A stretch of 64,000 bases of DNA from Pardosa pseudoannulata (GCA_032207245.1 CM063504.1:85199124-85263123); one strand, 5' to 3'. Positions 14,207-26,700 are shown, counted from the stretch's first letter. Numbers and translations are program-made. The notes: generated from the sequence alone by a model not told the origin.

Positions 14207-14786
14207 ATGCACACTATATTTATATATAACGTGTGAAATTTGTCTCACCGTTACAAAGTGAAATTAACCACTATTATTTTTAATTGACCGGGCTTACTTG
14301 TCAATGAGTGAGCCTAAGTAATAGTCCCTCGTGGTTTGATTACAAGGAAGCAGCGAAGTCCATTTTAGTATTTAAAGTTTATATGAGACTAAATAAGAAC
14401 GTCTTTACCTGACAAGATATCACAATTGAATAATACACGAAACACATTACTATTACAAATTTCGCCCCACAGTGAGAGATGATGAGGAGATATTCCCATG
14501 AGACGAGCAGCTTAGTCAGCGTTTTTAACAGTCAAAAAGGAACTTAGATCATTGGAAAAGTGTACCATTTTTCTTGACTGCTGGAAAATGTGGCGAGTGG
14601 ACAGAAAATCAGCATTTATTCTTGATTTATCTTTGGGAGACTGGTTTGAAATAATTTAAGTAGCTAACATTCCTTTAAATAATACGGCTGGGAAAATAGA
14701 TATGAAAGTATGAAGATGGGAAAAGGAGAATTTTAGAGAGATATTTTAAGTGTAATAATTTTGATATTTATATATATAAATATATA
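14207..14786. other. AT-rich DNA, no gene seen
   Basis: No recognisable gene or element. Confidence 0.5.
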
Positions 14787-15217
14787 TATACTAAACGACC
14801 CGACAGACGTTGTCCTGTTTTAAAGCTGTAAATCCAAAAATTGTAAAATATTTTTAAATAAATTAGAAATTGCACCGTTTTGATTATAAATTAAGGAAAA
14901 AATTATATTAAAAATGCTTGACGCCACCACGCGTACAGTCATCACAAACATAATTATATTAATTTAAGATTCCCACATCGCCTGTATGGAGATTCGATCC
15001 TGGGACTTCTGAAGCCCATTGCGCTGACCACTGGGCCATGCATACACTGGCATTATAATAATCACAATAAGTGCGCAATTCTGGATTTAAAAAAAAATTC
15101 TATCGGATCAAATTGTGAATCTAAACCATTCTCGGATCAACTTAATTACATACAAAATTTCATCAAAATCAGTCCAGCCGTTTAGGAGGAGTTCTATTAC
15201 AAACACACGGACAGAAG

Positions 15218-15219
<2 letters not shown>
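14787..15219 (+). mobile_element. RTE-like/SINE composite retroposon
   Basis: Begins ACTAAACGACCCGACAGACG and ends with TCAAAATCAGTCCAGCCG followed by AGGAGTTCTATTACAAACAC, just before a TA microsatellite. I recognise this head and the GTCCAGCCGTTT tail as recurring in arthropod RTE-type retroposons and SINEs. A tRNA-like segment lies inverted inside it at 14985-15055. A related, longer copy appears at 39861-40620. Confidence 0.55.
14985..15055 (-). mobile_element. tRNA-derived SINE head
   Basis: On the minus strand an A-box-like TGGCCCAGTGGTCAGCGC is followed 30-40 bases later by a B-box-like GGATCGAATCTCC, the internal RNA polymerase III promoter arrangement of a tRNA. I prefer a SINE over a functional tRNA because the acceptor stem does not pair cleanly and the copy sits inside a retroposon-like block. 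Confidence 0.55.

Positions 15220-15284
<65 letters not shown>
15220..15284. repeat. (TA)n microsatellite
   Basis: About 65 bases of TA between the retroposon tail and the Tc1 element; the Tc1 element used a TA here as its target. Confidence 0.95.
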
Positions 15285-15288
<4 letters not shown>

Positions 15289-15759
15289 CAAGAGCCAAAA
15301 CATTATGACCACCCCTAAATTTTGCAATAAACTCGCCTGGATAACTTGGAAAGCACGTGATCAGGTGGAAGTGGTATTTAACTACTGCTGGAGAGTTTGA
15401 AGAATCATTCTTTCACTTACTTCGGTGTGTGATGGAAAAGGCTGCGGATCTAAGCGATTTTGATAGAAGGCAGGTTTTAATGTCTCGAAGCCTCGGAACA
15501 AGTATTTCCGAAACTTCACGATTCGTGGGTTGTTCGCGATCTACAGTTGTTAATACTTATGCAAAGTGGATGAATGACGGTGAAACCAACAGTAGACGAC
15601 ATGATGTTGGACGTCCACACGCTATCAAAGAAAAGCTGTCTCCGGCCATCTACCAAGGGCTTGTGGCATCCATGCCAAGGCGAGTTGAAGCCGTGTTGCG
15701 CGCCAAAGGTTGGCCAACTCGTTATTGACAGGTAATCATAATGTATTGGCTCTTAAGTG
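15285..15759 (+). mobile_element. Tc1-like element with internal deletion
   Basis: Flanked by TA (15283-15284, 15760-15761). The ends match as inverted repeats over about 28 bases with four or five mismatches, sharing AAGAGCCAA and ACATTATGA. At 475 bp it is far below the roughly 1.3-1.7 kb of complete Tc1 elements. It retains both ends of the transposase reading frame but not its catalytic middle. Confidence 0.9.
15432..15728 (+). pseudogene. Tc1 transposase, N-terminus fused to C-terminus
   Basis: From ATG at 15432 the frame gives 98 residues. The first 65 or so (DLSDFDRRQVLMSR, then SETSRFVGCSRSTVV, then GRPHAIKEK) form the helix-turn-helix DNA-binding domain and GRPR-like hook of Tc1 transposases. 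It then jumps without a frameshift to the family C-terminus, QGLVASMPRRVEAVLRAKG, and a stop. The DDE catalytic domain (about 240 residues) is missing. The frame also opens upstream to 15357, but the ATG at 15432 is the likely ancestral start. If expressed, it could bind the ends without cutting. Confidence 0.85.
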
Positions 15760-15761
15760 TA

Positions 15762-16189
15762 TATACATATACATATACACATACATGTGAGGATAAACAG
15801 TATTAATGTATTAAAATTGAAGTCTTAAAAATCCTCAAACAACAAATAGTGAGAGCAAGTTATTTATTTTTCTGAAATAATTATTAAGAATCAACTACAA
15901 CCTACTATTAACCATGACTTCTAGTAATTTGTAAATATGCCACTGAGTAACATGATACCATGTTACAAGTAAGATCCAAAATGAGTAGTAGTACCTTGAT
16001 TTCACGATTAACTTTATATAAACTATCATTGCCAACTCAGTAATTTCCCATCCAATGTACACGTAAATACATAATATACACTTAAAGTATTTTGGAAGAC
16101 TCTCACTTCGTCATCGTGCAAAAGATAACTGTATATACTGATTAAGAGAAAAAATGAATTTAGAATTGCTCGCGATAATTTTGTTACAT
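15762..16189. other. AT-rich DNA, no gene seen
   Basis: Short TACACA tract at 15763-15786, otherwise unassigned. Confidence 0.5.
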
Positions 16190-16650
16190 TACACACGTTT
16201 ATTTAAAATTCTGTCTGAAGGGTTTCGGTTACACTAAATTCGGCATCCTCTTTCAGTAGAGTTACATTAATTACGTCACAGCTGAAAAAGTAGCCTAGAT
16301 TATTTTCAAATAACTTTAACAAATCGAAAAAAATTGCCGAGTGACACTTCAAAGGGTGAGAAAATGCAGCTGAAGTTTTTTAAACGCAAGACAGGAAAAA
16401 AAAATGTCCTCTTTATTTAAGGCAAGATTTGGGGAAGGAAAAAAAAAAGGCTTCAACCACCGAGCTGAAAATGTCACTGGGTTTCATGTTTATATTCCCG
16501 CTGAGTATTTCGAGACGAAGTATCAGATATCCCTGTTTTGTTTCACTGAAAAAAGAAATGCTAATAACATGAAAAAAAAAACGTTTCATTAGCGGCATAA
16601 AGGAGAAGCAGGGAAAGAAACTGTTGAAAGAAAATATGGTGGCAGCCCTC
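16190..16650. promoter_or_regulatory. Candidate non-coding island
   Basis: More complex sequence with motifs such as ACATTAATTACGTCACAGC (homeodomain plus CRE-like core) and purine-rich tracts. Short frames on both strands (16404-16592 plus, 16413-16598 minus) overlap completely, which argues against coding. A regulatory role is inferred from composition only. Confidence 0.28.
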
Positions 16651-16665
16651 TTTTCAGAGCTAACA

Positions 16666-16693
16666 TTTTTTTTTTTTTTTTTTTTTTTTTTTT
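16666..16693. repeat. Poly-T tract
   Basis: A run of 28 T immediately left of the tandem array at 16704. It may be the A-tail of a minus-strand retroposon, but no body is recognised. Confidence 0.9.
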
Positions 16694-16703
16694 GAAAGTC
16701 TAA

Positions 16704-18685
16704 GTAGGATTTATAAAAAAAATATTTATGAGCTTTGGATTTATGTTAATACGTATTTTTCTTGAATATATTTTGGGCGTGCTACTAATTTCCATATTTT
16801 TTAAAAATTATTCTTACGGTAACAATGGACTTTCAAAGATAATTTATATAGTTTTTATCCAACTGACGAAATATGTCGTTAGCAATATATTTATATAAAT
16901 TTCAAAGCTTAAAATTTTCAAAGATTAAAATTTTAAGGTAAAATTTATTTATTTTAAAAGTTATCAATTTGGAATTCTTTCAATTGTAGTCATATTGAAA
17001 ATGTTCTAAGTACTTTCTAAGTACTTAGTATACTTAGTACTTTCTAAGTACTTAGTAACTTAGTACTTAGTAACATAGTACTTAGTACTTTCTAAGTACG
17101 TAGTAACTTAGTACTTAGTAACATAGTACTTAGTACTTTCTAAGTACTTAGAACTTTCTAAGTACTTAGAACAATAGATAAATGTTCTAAGTTTTAAGTA
17201 GGAATTATAAAAAAAAATATTTATGAGCTTTGGATTTATGTTAATACGTATTTTTCTTAAATATATTTTGGGCGTGCTACAAATTTCCATATTTTAAAAA
17301 AAAATTATTCTTACCGTAACAATGGACTTTCAAAGATAATTTATATAGTTTTTATCCAACTGACGAAATATTACGTTAGCAATATATTTATATAAATTTT
17401 AAAGCTTAAAATTTTCAAAGATTAAAATTTTAAAGTAAAACTCATTTATTTTAAAAGTTATCAATTTGGAATTATTTCAAATGTAGTCATATTGAAAATG
17501 TTCTAAGTACTTTGTAAGTACTTAGTAACTTAGTACTTTGTACTTTCTAAGTACTTAGAACAATAGATAAATGTTCTAATTTTAAGTAGGAATTATAAAA
17601 AAAATATTTATGAGCTTTGGATTTATGTTAATACGTATTTTTCTTAAATATATATTGGGCATGCTACAAATTTTCATATTTTTTTAAAAATTATTCTTAC
17701 GGTAACAATGGACTTTCAAAGATAATTTTTATAGTTTTAATCCAACTGACGAAATATGTCATTAGCAATATATTTATATAAATTTTAAAGCTTAAAATTT
17801 TCAAAGATTAAAATTTTAAGGTAAAATTTATTTATTTTAAAAGTTATCAATTTGGAATTCTTTCAATTGTAGTCATATTGAAAATGTTCTAAGTACTTTC
17901 TAAGTACTTAGTAACTTAGTACTTAGTAACATAGTACTTAGTACTTTCTAAGTACTTAGAACAATAGATAAATGTTCTAAGTTCTAAGTAGGAATTATAA
18001 AAAAGAATATTTATGAGCTTTGGATTTATGTTAATCCGTATTTTTCTTGAATATATTTTGGGTGTGCTACAAATTACTATATTTTTTAAAAAATTATTCT
18101 TACCGTAACAATGGACTTTCAAAGATAATTTATATAGTTTTTATCCAACTGACGAAATATTACGTTAGCAATATATTTATATAAATTTTAAAGCTTAAAA
18201 TTTTCAAAGATTAAAATTTTAAAGTAAAACTTATTTATTTTAAAAGTTATCAATTTGGAATTATTTCAAATGTAGTCATATTGAAAATGTTCTAAGTACT
18301 TTGTAAGTACTTAGTAACTTAGTACTTTGTACTTTCTAAGTACTTAGAACAATAGATAAATGTTCTAAGTTTTAAGTAGGAATTATAAAAAAATATTTAT
18401 GAGCTCTGGATTTATGTTAATACGTATTTTTCTTGAATATATTTTGGGCGTGCTACAAATTTTCATATTTTTTAAAAATTATTCTTACGGTAACAATGAA
18501 CTTTCAAAGATAATTTATATAGTTTTTATCCAACTGACGAAATATATCGTTAGCAATATATTTATATAAATTTTAAAGATTAAAATTTTCAAACATTAAA
18601 ATTTTAAGGTAAAATTTATTTATTTTAAAAATTATCAATTTGGAATTCTTTCAAATGTAGTCATATTGAAATTGTTCTAAGTGCT
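16704..18685. repeat. Five-unit tandem array with A-B alternation
   Basis: The landmark AGCTTTGGATTTATG (AGCTCTGG in the last unit) recurs at about 16731, 17226, 17613, 18016 and 18402. Units 1, 3 and 5 share AAGGTAAAATTTATTT; units 2 and 4 share AAAGTAAAACT and ATTACGTTAGC. So the array is A-B-A-B-A, a dimeric higher-order repeat of about 790 bp per pair. The unit length varies because a palindromic AAGTACTT minisatellite at each junction expands and contracts. Short frames at 17108-17290 and 17916-18122 (minus) are repeat copies, not genes. Confidence 0.92.
17007..17180. repeat. AAGTACTT palindromic minisatellite
   Basis: The longest of the junction minisatellites: many copies of TAAGTACTTAG, spaced by TAAC or TTTC. 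Each core is its own reverse complement. Shorter versions occur near 17505-17560, 17888-17960 and 18292-18350. Confidence 0.9.
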
Positions 18686-18689
18686 TTCC

Positions 18690-20269
18690 TTTTTCTTTAG
18701 CGTTCTAGACCATTTATTATTTAAAACATACATTTTAGAATGTAGAATAAAATTTAATTGAAGATTTAATATTTTTATATGAATTTTGTTTTATAGTGCT
18801 GATTTCAATCGAAAAGGAAGGTACACAACTGGATATGTCAACCCTAAATGTAAAATTTCAATCATCTGTGCCTGATAATTTTTTTTTCCGTTATGCGAGA
18901 TGAATGCGTGCAGATGTCGTTAGCGATATCAACCGAGTAATAGAAATATACTTACAACTTCATAAAATTCACTTTCGAAATCCCATATTAATGAAATGTA
19001 TGCCATAGGAGAGGAATTGAGTTATTAGTATTTGAAAGGGGTTGGGCCGTTTTCCTTCAAAATGTTGGTACCTTCAATAATAAATAAGTTAATAGTACTT
19101 AATTCTATAAAAATGGAATTAAGTACTATTAACAATGGATTAGTAAAAATTGTGGGATCTTTCCCTTCAACTTCCATTACCTTATACATATATTATCCTT
19201 ACACATATATTAGATGTGGGAGTGGTCTAGGGTTTCTAACCTTCCATAAGATTGCTATATACATTCATGTCGTAATCCGAAATACGAGTCCCGGTGGATG
19301 ACCTTAGTGTTTAATAAAAATCAGGAATTTCTTAAGGAAAGTTACAAATCCCACTTCCACTCTCTCCGCTACACAATGTATTGTTAATAAACTAATATTC
19401 AACGGCAATTTGCAGCATACGATGAGAGTTTAACATTTTTATTACTATTTTTACCTATAGTATTTCTTCTAAAACTATATTTAGGAACTTTTACTTCCCA
19501 GACAGAAGGCTGGGTCCGAAGTATCTAATTTCATTTAAAATCTGAACAGTGATTTTTTTTTCAGGATTACAACACTTCTACTTAGTAACTAAACATAGAC
19601 GTATGTATATAAAATTTATTTGTCTTTCATATAAAATTAGCATTTTGACCCCACAAAAAATTCTGTATCATTTATATTAATTCCATATTAAATGTTACTA
19701 TGTAGTAACAACTTATGATAATGTTTACATAAATATTAAACTAGCTACAAATTCCAAACAATTTTAAGGGATAACTATTGCATTACTATCGCGTTAAGTT
19801 TTTCTATTTTAATAAGTAAATATTTTATGACCCTAAAGCTTATAAAATTAATAATTAACTGTAACTGCATAGACTGGATTTGGCTGGCCCAAAAAGCTCC
19901 GGGCGACACGTTGGAAGTTAAACATATGCCTACGGGCTTCAGAGTATGTAGTTACGAGTGCATATACATATTAGAGGTAAAAACTCAAAACAATGCATTG
20001 TTTTTATAGCGTTTATTATTATTGCTTATAAATTAATGATAGAACAGTTAAAAATTTATAAATGTGCATACATAATAATAATAATAAGTAATTCAATCGT
20101 ATAATATTATATCTACTATGATAAATGTAATATTCGTTCCAGTTATAAATTTCTTGAATTCCGTTGAGGCTCATACAATTTTTTACTGATGGGCTGCCAT
20201 ATGGACATCCCTGGCATAGACAACTTCTATCAATATTGATATTCTTAAAATTGTCTGATTTAGAAACAT
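18690..20269. other. AT-rich DNA, no gene seen
   Basis: No gene recognised. The frame 19032-19301 covers a perfect inverted repeat and has no family features. A possible retroposon tail (AAAATTTCAATCATCTGTGC) lies near 18851. Confidence 0.5.
19088..19133. repeat. Perfect 18-bp inverted repeat (stem-loop)
   Basis: Left arm GTTAATAGTACTTAATTC (19088-19105), 10-base loop, right arm 19116-19133 perfectly complementary. It is isolated, with no T-run suggesting a terminator and no known element ends. Confidence 0.9.
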
Positions 20270-20540
20270 CCGCTGGTCTCAAACTATGAGCTGCGCAATA
20301 ATCAATGTCAAGCGGCTTTGATTATTGACGCAAGGGAATATAAAGGGAAATTAAATAAACTACCAATAAATGTTCAAGAAATAATGAAAAATATTATTTT
20401 ATACATTACATAATAAACAAATGAGTATTAAATTTGCATCTTTTTTTCTTTCATACTCAAACCGCTTTAAGAGTAGTAGCATCGTGGTTTTTCCTTTATT
20501 CCTGTAAGGGTGCCACGCTAAAAAAGTATGAGAACCGCTG
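20270..20540. mobile_element. Probable short hAT-like MITE
   Basis: Left end near 20270 contains CGCTGGTCTCAAACTATGAGC; inverted right end begins CAGCGGTTCTCATACT. The GGTTCTCAAACT-type end is shared by many hAT elements (compare 46205-46510). The left terminus is degraded and no good 8-bp target duplication is seen. Confidence 0.45.
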
Positions 20541-21934
20541 AATAGTATTTTTCAATTTGATATTTTATCTTTGTAGATTTCAGCAAGATATTTTTATTGT
20601 TCTAACTCGTATTAGGCTACAATGTTCTTATTAATAAAACTTTGAATTGCAAAATTATTTGAAAACAGTACCTGTGTTAGAAGAGTGTCTCACAGTAAGA
20701 GATCTAAATTCTTAGAAGGTTATAATTTATGTTTCAAGAGGAAGTTTCTTCGAATCAAATAGAGTTAAGATAAATGGAGATCATATAAGTAGACGTGCCC
20801 AAAACTGTTCGAAAAACAATGCCAGGTGTGATCAAGGACATTTGTGGTTGAGGTAATAGGAGGTTACATTTGTAGATAATATGTATATACACGAAAGACA
20901 AATGAGCTGAACATTTTCCTATTTGGAACTCTACTGTCATTGGAAGTAAAGGCAACACTCTTCCTGCTTTTGTGGAAGATATATGGGATTAAGGATCATT
21001 TGTGGTTATAGATATACGTTTCTTCGAGAACGGGAACTGAAACTGCAGGCGTATTTATGGGCGTTTCAAAAACTTGTACAATGACAGGGAGTTTTCAAAT
21101 GGAATAAAGTGAGACTAGATTTTTGGAATAAAGAAATTGCAAACAATGAAAATTAAGATGAGTAATATTTAATTTCAGTTCAATAATCAGATACTACAGG
21201 TGAGGGGAAGATTAAATGTAAAAGGGCTTATTTAGAAATTTTGTAGGCTTTTTATTATTTTAAACGTGTCTTGAATCTAGAAAAACCGATATCATTATTT
21301 ATTTACTACGACCACATTAATTTATTTACCATTTTTAAATATTATAAAAGCAGTTGTTATTTTACAAGGATAAGTCAAAACTTATCTATAACTTTCATTG
21401 TAAGATACGTTTATAAGTGAAGCTATGGTTTCACAATGCACATAATTTTTTCTACAAAATTTCTCTCCGTATCAATAGCCTTGAGCATAGATCAACTAGA
21501 TTATACTTTGCTTCAAAATAACAGACTGTCTATTAGCCGTTAAGCTATTTGTGCACTAGTATTTTACCAATAATAAGTATGAGGCAAATCGACGACCTCG
21601 TAAAACATGTTCACCCACTCTCAAATTTCTCATCATAAAAAATTGTTTTAGGTGATAGTGCACTTTTCCTAAAAGTTGAATTACCCACCCCCTTGGCAAC
21701 CTGCGACCAGAAAAATCGGATCACTGCTCTTTGCTCCTCTTTTGTGTAAGCTTCTAATGGAGGAGCAATGATCTATATGAAAGAGAGGGATGAAAAATTA
21801 AGGAATTAAAATCAAACTTTTATAGCACTACTAAAACAGTATGGCAATTTAACAATAAAAGTGAAATAATTAAATCCACTTTCAGAAAAAATAATGCTGG
21901 TTTGTCTTGAAGGGTGAATTAAAACATAGTAATG
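20541..21934. other. AT-rich DNA, no gene seen
   Basis: No gene or repeat recognised. Confidence 0.5.
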
Positions 21935-22015
21935 CAGTGGTTTCCAAGAGATGTGCTAAGTTCTATTGGTGCACCCAAGATATTCAGGTGTGCCATGTAG
22001 TGTTCCAGAAAAAAT
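21935..22015 (+). mobile_element. Solo hAT-like end
   Basis: CAGTGGTTTCCAAGAGATG followed by GTGCACCCAAGATATTCAGG and GTGTGCCATG, a typical hAT terminal and subterminal composition. No inverted partner is visible. Confidence 0.45.
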
Positions 22016-22245
22016 ACGCGTCAAAATATAAAAATAAATTTAGTTACTCTATTGTCACAAATATATTAGTCTTCTTGCAATGAGGAAGCGAGAAAGAAAC
22101 AAGGGAGAAATATCAGGTTTCGGGCATCACTCGCGGATTCCCAATGGTATATTCTATATTTTATAAAACCATATGTTTTTAGGGGGGAGGGGATGCCAAA
22201 AAGGTATCGAAACCGGGACCCGAGGTTCGTGCTTTTTTTTTCTGT

Positions 22246-23205
22246 GCAGAGCTCAGATATCTACTTACCCGCAATAAGGTCCTAGATAGCTTAAAATTAA
22301 AACAGGGGGGGATTTTCATGTATCGACAAGGAAATGAAATTTTGACTTTCAAATATATTCTAAATTTTTCATTACTCATTTATATAACAAAGATCACATG
22401 ATTTTCCTATGCAGAGGTCAGGTATCTACGTGCCTGCAATAAGGTCCTTGATAGCTTAAAATTAAAAGAGGAGAGAAATTTTTAATGTATTGACAAGGAA
22501 ATGAAATTTTGACTTTCAAACATATTCCAAATTTTTCATTACTCTTTTATATAGCAGAGATCACACGCAGAGTTAGGGTCTACTTTCCCGCAATAAGGTC
22601 CTTGATAGCTTAAAATTAAAGAACAGAGTAATTTTTAATGTATTGACAAGGAAATGAAATTTTGACTTTCAAATATATTCCAAAATTTTCATTACTCTTC
22701 TATATAACAAGAATCACATGCAGAGTCAGGCTCTACTTACCCGCAACAAGGTCCTTGATAGCTCAAAATTAAAAGAGGAGAGGAATTTTTAATGTATTGA
22801 AAAGGAAATGAAATTTTGACTTTCAAATATATTCCAAATTTTTCATTACTCATTTATATAACAAAGATCACACGATTTTCCTATGCAGAGGTCAGGTATC
22901 TACGTGCCTGTAATAAGGTCCTTGAGAGCTTAAAATTAAAAGAGGAGAGAAATTTTTAATGTATTGACAAGGAAATGAAATTTTGACTTTCAAACACATT
23001 CCAAATTTTTCATTACTCTTTTATATAGCAAAGATCACACGCAGAGTCAAGGTCTACTTTTCCACAATAAGGTCCTTGTTAGCTTAAAATTAAAGAACAG
23101 AGGAATTTTCAATGTATTGACAAGGAAATGCAATCTTGACTTTCAAATATATTCCAAAATTTTCATTACTCTCTTACATAACAAAGATCACACACAGAGT
23201 CAAAG
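22246..23205. repeat. Satellite with three-monomer higher-order repeat
   Basis: The landmark GCAGAG recurs at 22246, 22411, 22567, 22720, 22885, 23041 and (as ACAGAG) 23194. The spacings are 165, 156, 153, 165, 156, 153. Each monomer contains AATAAGGTCCTTGATAGC (AACAAGG in one unit), AATGTATTGACAAGGAAATG and TTTTGACTTTCAAA, with minor variants. The length series repeats exactly, giving a 474-bp higher-order unit present twice. Confidence 0.95.
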
Positions 23206-23772
23206 ACAACGTTAAAAGTACGCAAGTTAAGAAGAGTGGAAAATTATGAAACCGTTGATTCGAAAAAATATTGACAAATTAAATATTACACTTTATAACC
23301 ACACATCCTCTTCACCTTTTCTATGACTAGCAAATCGAGCAGACATGATTTTACGCAACAAAAGTATGAAATTCCCATAAGCGCGAGCGATTATATGAAC
23401 CCAGCTTGCTCTTCCTGGTTGATTCCTAAATTCGTTTCGAACAATTCCAGCATTCTGCAAATTTCAGTTGCTAGACAGAAGTAGGAAGGGAGACTCACGG
23501 CCAGAGAGAAAAGAGAAGCGTGACTAAGTTTTAAATGGGCCCTACGTGCGGTGGTTGCGATGGAACAAAGAAAGCCTCGTACAGGGGCCCTCCCAGACAG
23601 AGGGGGATTCGGCGAGATAATCTGCTCAAATTAGTGGTTTTTATGTGAAGTACTTTCGAGGTTACCGGGAACATTCTAGGGTCCTCCAGTGTGAGAGTTC
23701 TCCCGTGAAATGGAAATTCGCCTTTTTAACAGCGTCCGTTTCGGAAAAAATTAGAATCAGCTACGGTTGGCT
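23206..23772. promoter_or_regulatory. Candidate non-coding island before the 1563-bp array
   Basis: Noticeably less AT-rich, complex sequence (GGGCCCTACGTGCGGTGG, TCGAGGTTACCGGGAAC). No open frame of note. It resembles single-copy DNA, possibly regulatory, which is inference only. Confidence 0.3.
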
Positions 23773-26700
23773 GCATTAGATTTTTTTCCTAATTAGGAGA
23801 AGACAAGGACGGGATTCAGCTGTAATATGCATCAGTAATTATAAGTGTTGGGTTTTAGCGGCTATATATCTTATGGTCTTAATAGGCAAGTTGCCATAGT
23901 TAATATTTAGAGTACGTACTTTAGCACAAATTTTGCTTTAAAATTATTAGTTATTGGATTTTTTATATAGGTTAGTGAAGTTCTCCACATACTAGCAATT
24001 CATTTTTGTTTGTACGGTATAATACGAAAATATCGTCATTTCTGCAAAATGTGTTTGAGACATATAAAAATAATTTAAATTATTAATTTAAAAATTGTTA
24101 TACTTTTCTACGTTCATTTTTCTTTTTAAAATCATTTTATTATTTTTTTTTGTTTTGTCTATAGTTGTCTTTTAATCTGCCTTTGGAAGTTTTAAAAAAA
24201 ATTAGTTTTTTATTGACTGTCTACAATGTACTCTATATGTTCTCTCTTTAAATTTTTAAAGATCGTAAACCAGTTTACAACCTCTTAAAAACTCGTCAAC
24301 TTTACAAATCTTGATTATTTTTATTGGATTTTTTTTTGTGTTTATTTCCGCTTCATAACCAACTGGGGAGAAGATTAAAAAGACAAACCTACCATTTTCC
24401 CTTTATTATAAGAAGGCCGTATTTACTTTTATTCTGATTTATCATAATTTCTCCTTCCTAATATATGTTCTTCATTAATAAATATAATTCACTATTTCCG
24501 AAAACTAACAGTAATTGTTTTATATAGTTTAGTTTCTTTATCAACAGTCTATAAATATGCTTGATACGTAAAACGTAAAATAGTAAAATCGTAAAAATGA
24601 AAAACGTAAAATCGCCGTCAACTTTATGAACTCTACAAGTTATCGTTGTTTTCATTGGATTGTACTTGTTTATCTTCGTTTAAAACTCATTAATTGAAGG
24701 ATTAAAAAGACCTATCATTTGCACATACAAACTTTGACTCTACCATTTGCAAGAAGTCAATATTTGCATCTTGAGTTATCGTTCTGCCAAATAATAACAA
24801 TTCATAGTTTCACATTATTCAATTTATTCCTTTTGTTTGATGAAAATATTAATAATGTATTCAATATATTAAGGAAATTATTGGTAGCAATAAGCATTCA
24901 AAGTCAACAATTTCAAAAATTAACTTGAAATATATTTTATTTTTTTGGATGTAGTTAGTTTCCTTTTCGGCAATGTGCAAATGTACTCCATTTGTTAGCT
25001 TTAAATCAAGCACTATTTGACTGATGATGTACATCACCATCAACTTCGTGAGATTTAGAAGTTACAGTTAGTTTCATTGGATTGTGCTTGTTTATTTACA
25101 TTCAAAACTCATTAAGTGATGAATTAAAAATACCTGCCATTCGCACTTTATTAAAAGAAAGAAATATTTACTTTTACCCTGTTTTATCTCTCTCTCTAAC
25201 AATTCAGTTTTACATTATTTAAAGTTTTCCATTCGTTTGGTGAAAATATTAATGACGTAATCAATATATTCTGGAAATTCTTAATAGTAATAAATATTTA
25301 AAATCAACAGTTTCGAAAATTAACTGAAAAATTATGCATTAGATTTTTTTCCTAATTAGGAGAAGACAAGGACGGGATTCAGCTGTAATATGCATCAGTA
25401 ATTATAAGTGTTGGGTTTTAGCGGCTATATATCTCATGGTCTTAATAGGCAAGTTGCCATAGTTAATATTTATAGTACATACTTGCGCACAAATTTTGCT
25501 TTAAAATTACTGGTTATTGGATTTTTTATGTAGGTTACTGATGTTCTCCAAATACTAACAATTCATTTTTGTTTGTACGGTATAATAGGAAAATATCGTC
25601 CTTTCTGCAAAATTTGTTTGAGACATATAAAAATAATTTAAATTATTAATTTAAAAATTGTTATACTTTTCTACGTTCATTTTTCTTTTTAAAATCATTT
25701 TATTATTTTTTTTTTGTTTTGTCTATAGTTGTCTTTTAATCTGCCTCTGGAAGTTTAAAAAAAAATTAGTTTTTTATTGACTGTCTACAATGTACTCTAT
25801 ATGTTCTCTCTTTAAATTTTTAAAGATCGTAAACCAGTTTACAACCTCTTAAAAACTCGTCAACTTTACAAATCTTGATTATTTTTATTGGATTTTTTTT
25901 TGTGTTTATTTCCGCTTCATAACCAACTGGGGAGAAGATTAAAAAGACAAACCTACCATTTTCACTTTATTATAAAAAGGCCGTATTTACTTTTATTCTG
26001 ATTTATCATAATTTCTCCTCGCAATATCTGTTCTTCATTAATAAATATAATTCACTATTTCCGAAAACTAACAGTAATTGTTTTATATAGTTTAGTTTCT
26101 TTATCAACAGTCTATAAATATGCTTGATACGTAAAACGTAAAATAGTAAAATCGTAAAAATGAAAAACGTAAAATCGCCGTCAACTTTATGAACTCTACA
26201 AGTTATCGTTGTTTTCATTGGATTGTACTTGTTTATCTTCGTTTAAAACTCATTAATTGAAGGATTAAAAAGACCTATTATTTGCACTTACAAACTTTGA
26301 CTCTACCATTTGCAAGAAGTCAATATTTGCATCTTGAGTTATCGTTCTGCCTAATAATAACAATTCATAGTTTCAAATTATTCAATTTATTCCTTTTGTT
26401 TGATGAAAATATTAATAATATATTCAATATATTAAGGAAATTATTGGTAGCAATAAGCATTCAAAGTCAACAATTTCAAAAATTAACTTGAAATATATTT
26501 TATTTTTTTGGATGTAGTTAGTTTCCTTTTCGGCAATGTGCAAATGTACTCCATTTGTTTGCTTTAAATCAAGCACTATTTGACTGATGATGTACATCAC
26601 CGTCAACTTCGTGAGCTTTAGAAGTTACAGTTAGTTTCATTGGATTGTGCTTGTTTATTTACATTCAAAACTCATTAAGTGATGAATTAAAAATACCTGC

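Noticed and set aside
14985..15055. Functional tRNA gene on the minus strand
   Set aside because: A and B boxes are present but the acceptor stem does not pair convincingly and the segment is embedded in a retroposon-like repeat.
20019..20282. 87-residue minus frame with CLCQGCPYG
   Set aside because: The cysteine cluster is suggestive, but the frame begins inside the putative hAT-like end at 20270 and matches no family I can name.
22246..23205. CRISPR-like array
   Set aside because: Regular spacing, but units of 153-165 bp are homologous along their whole length, without short repeats and unique spacers; it is a satellite in eukaryotic DNA.
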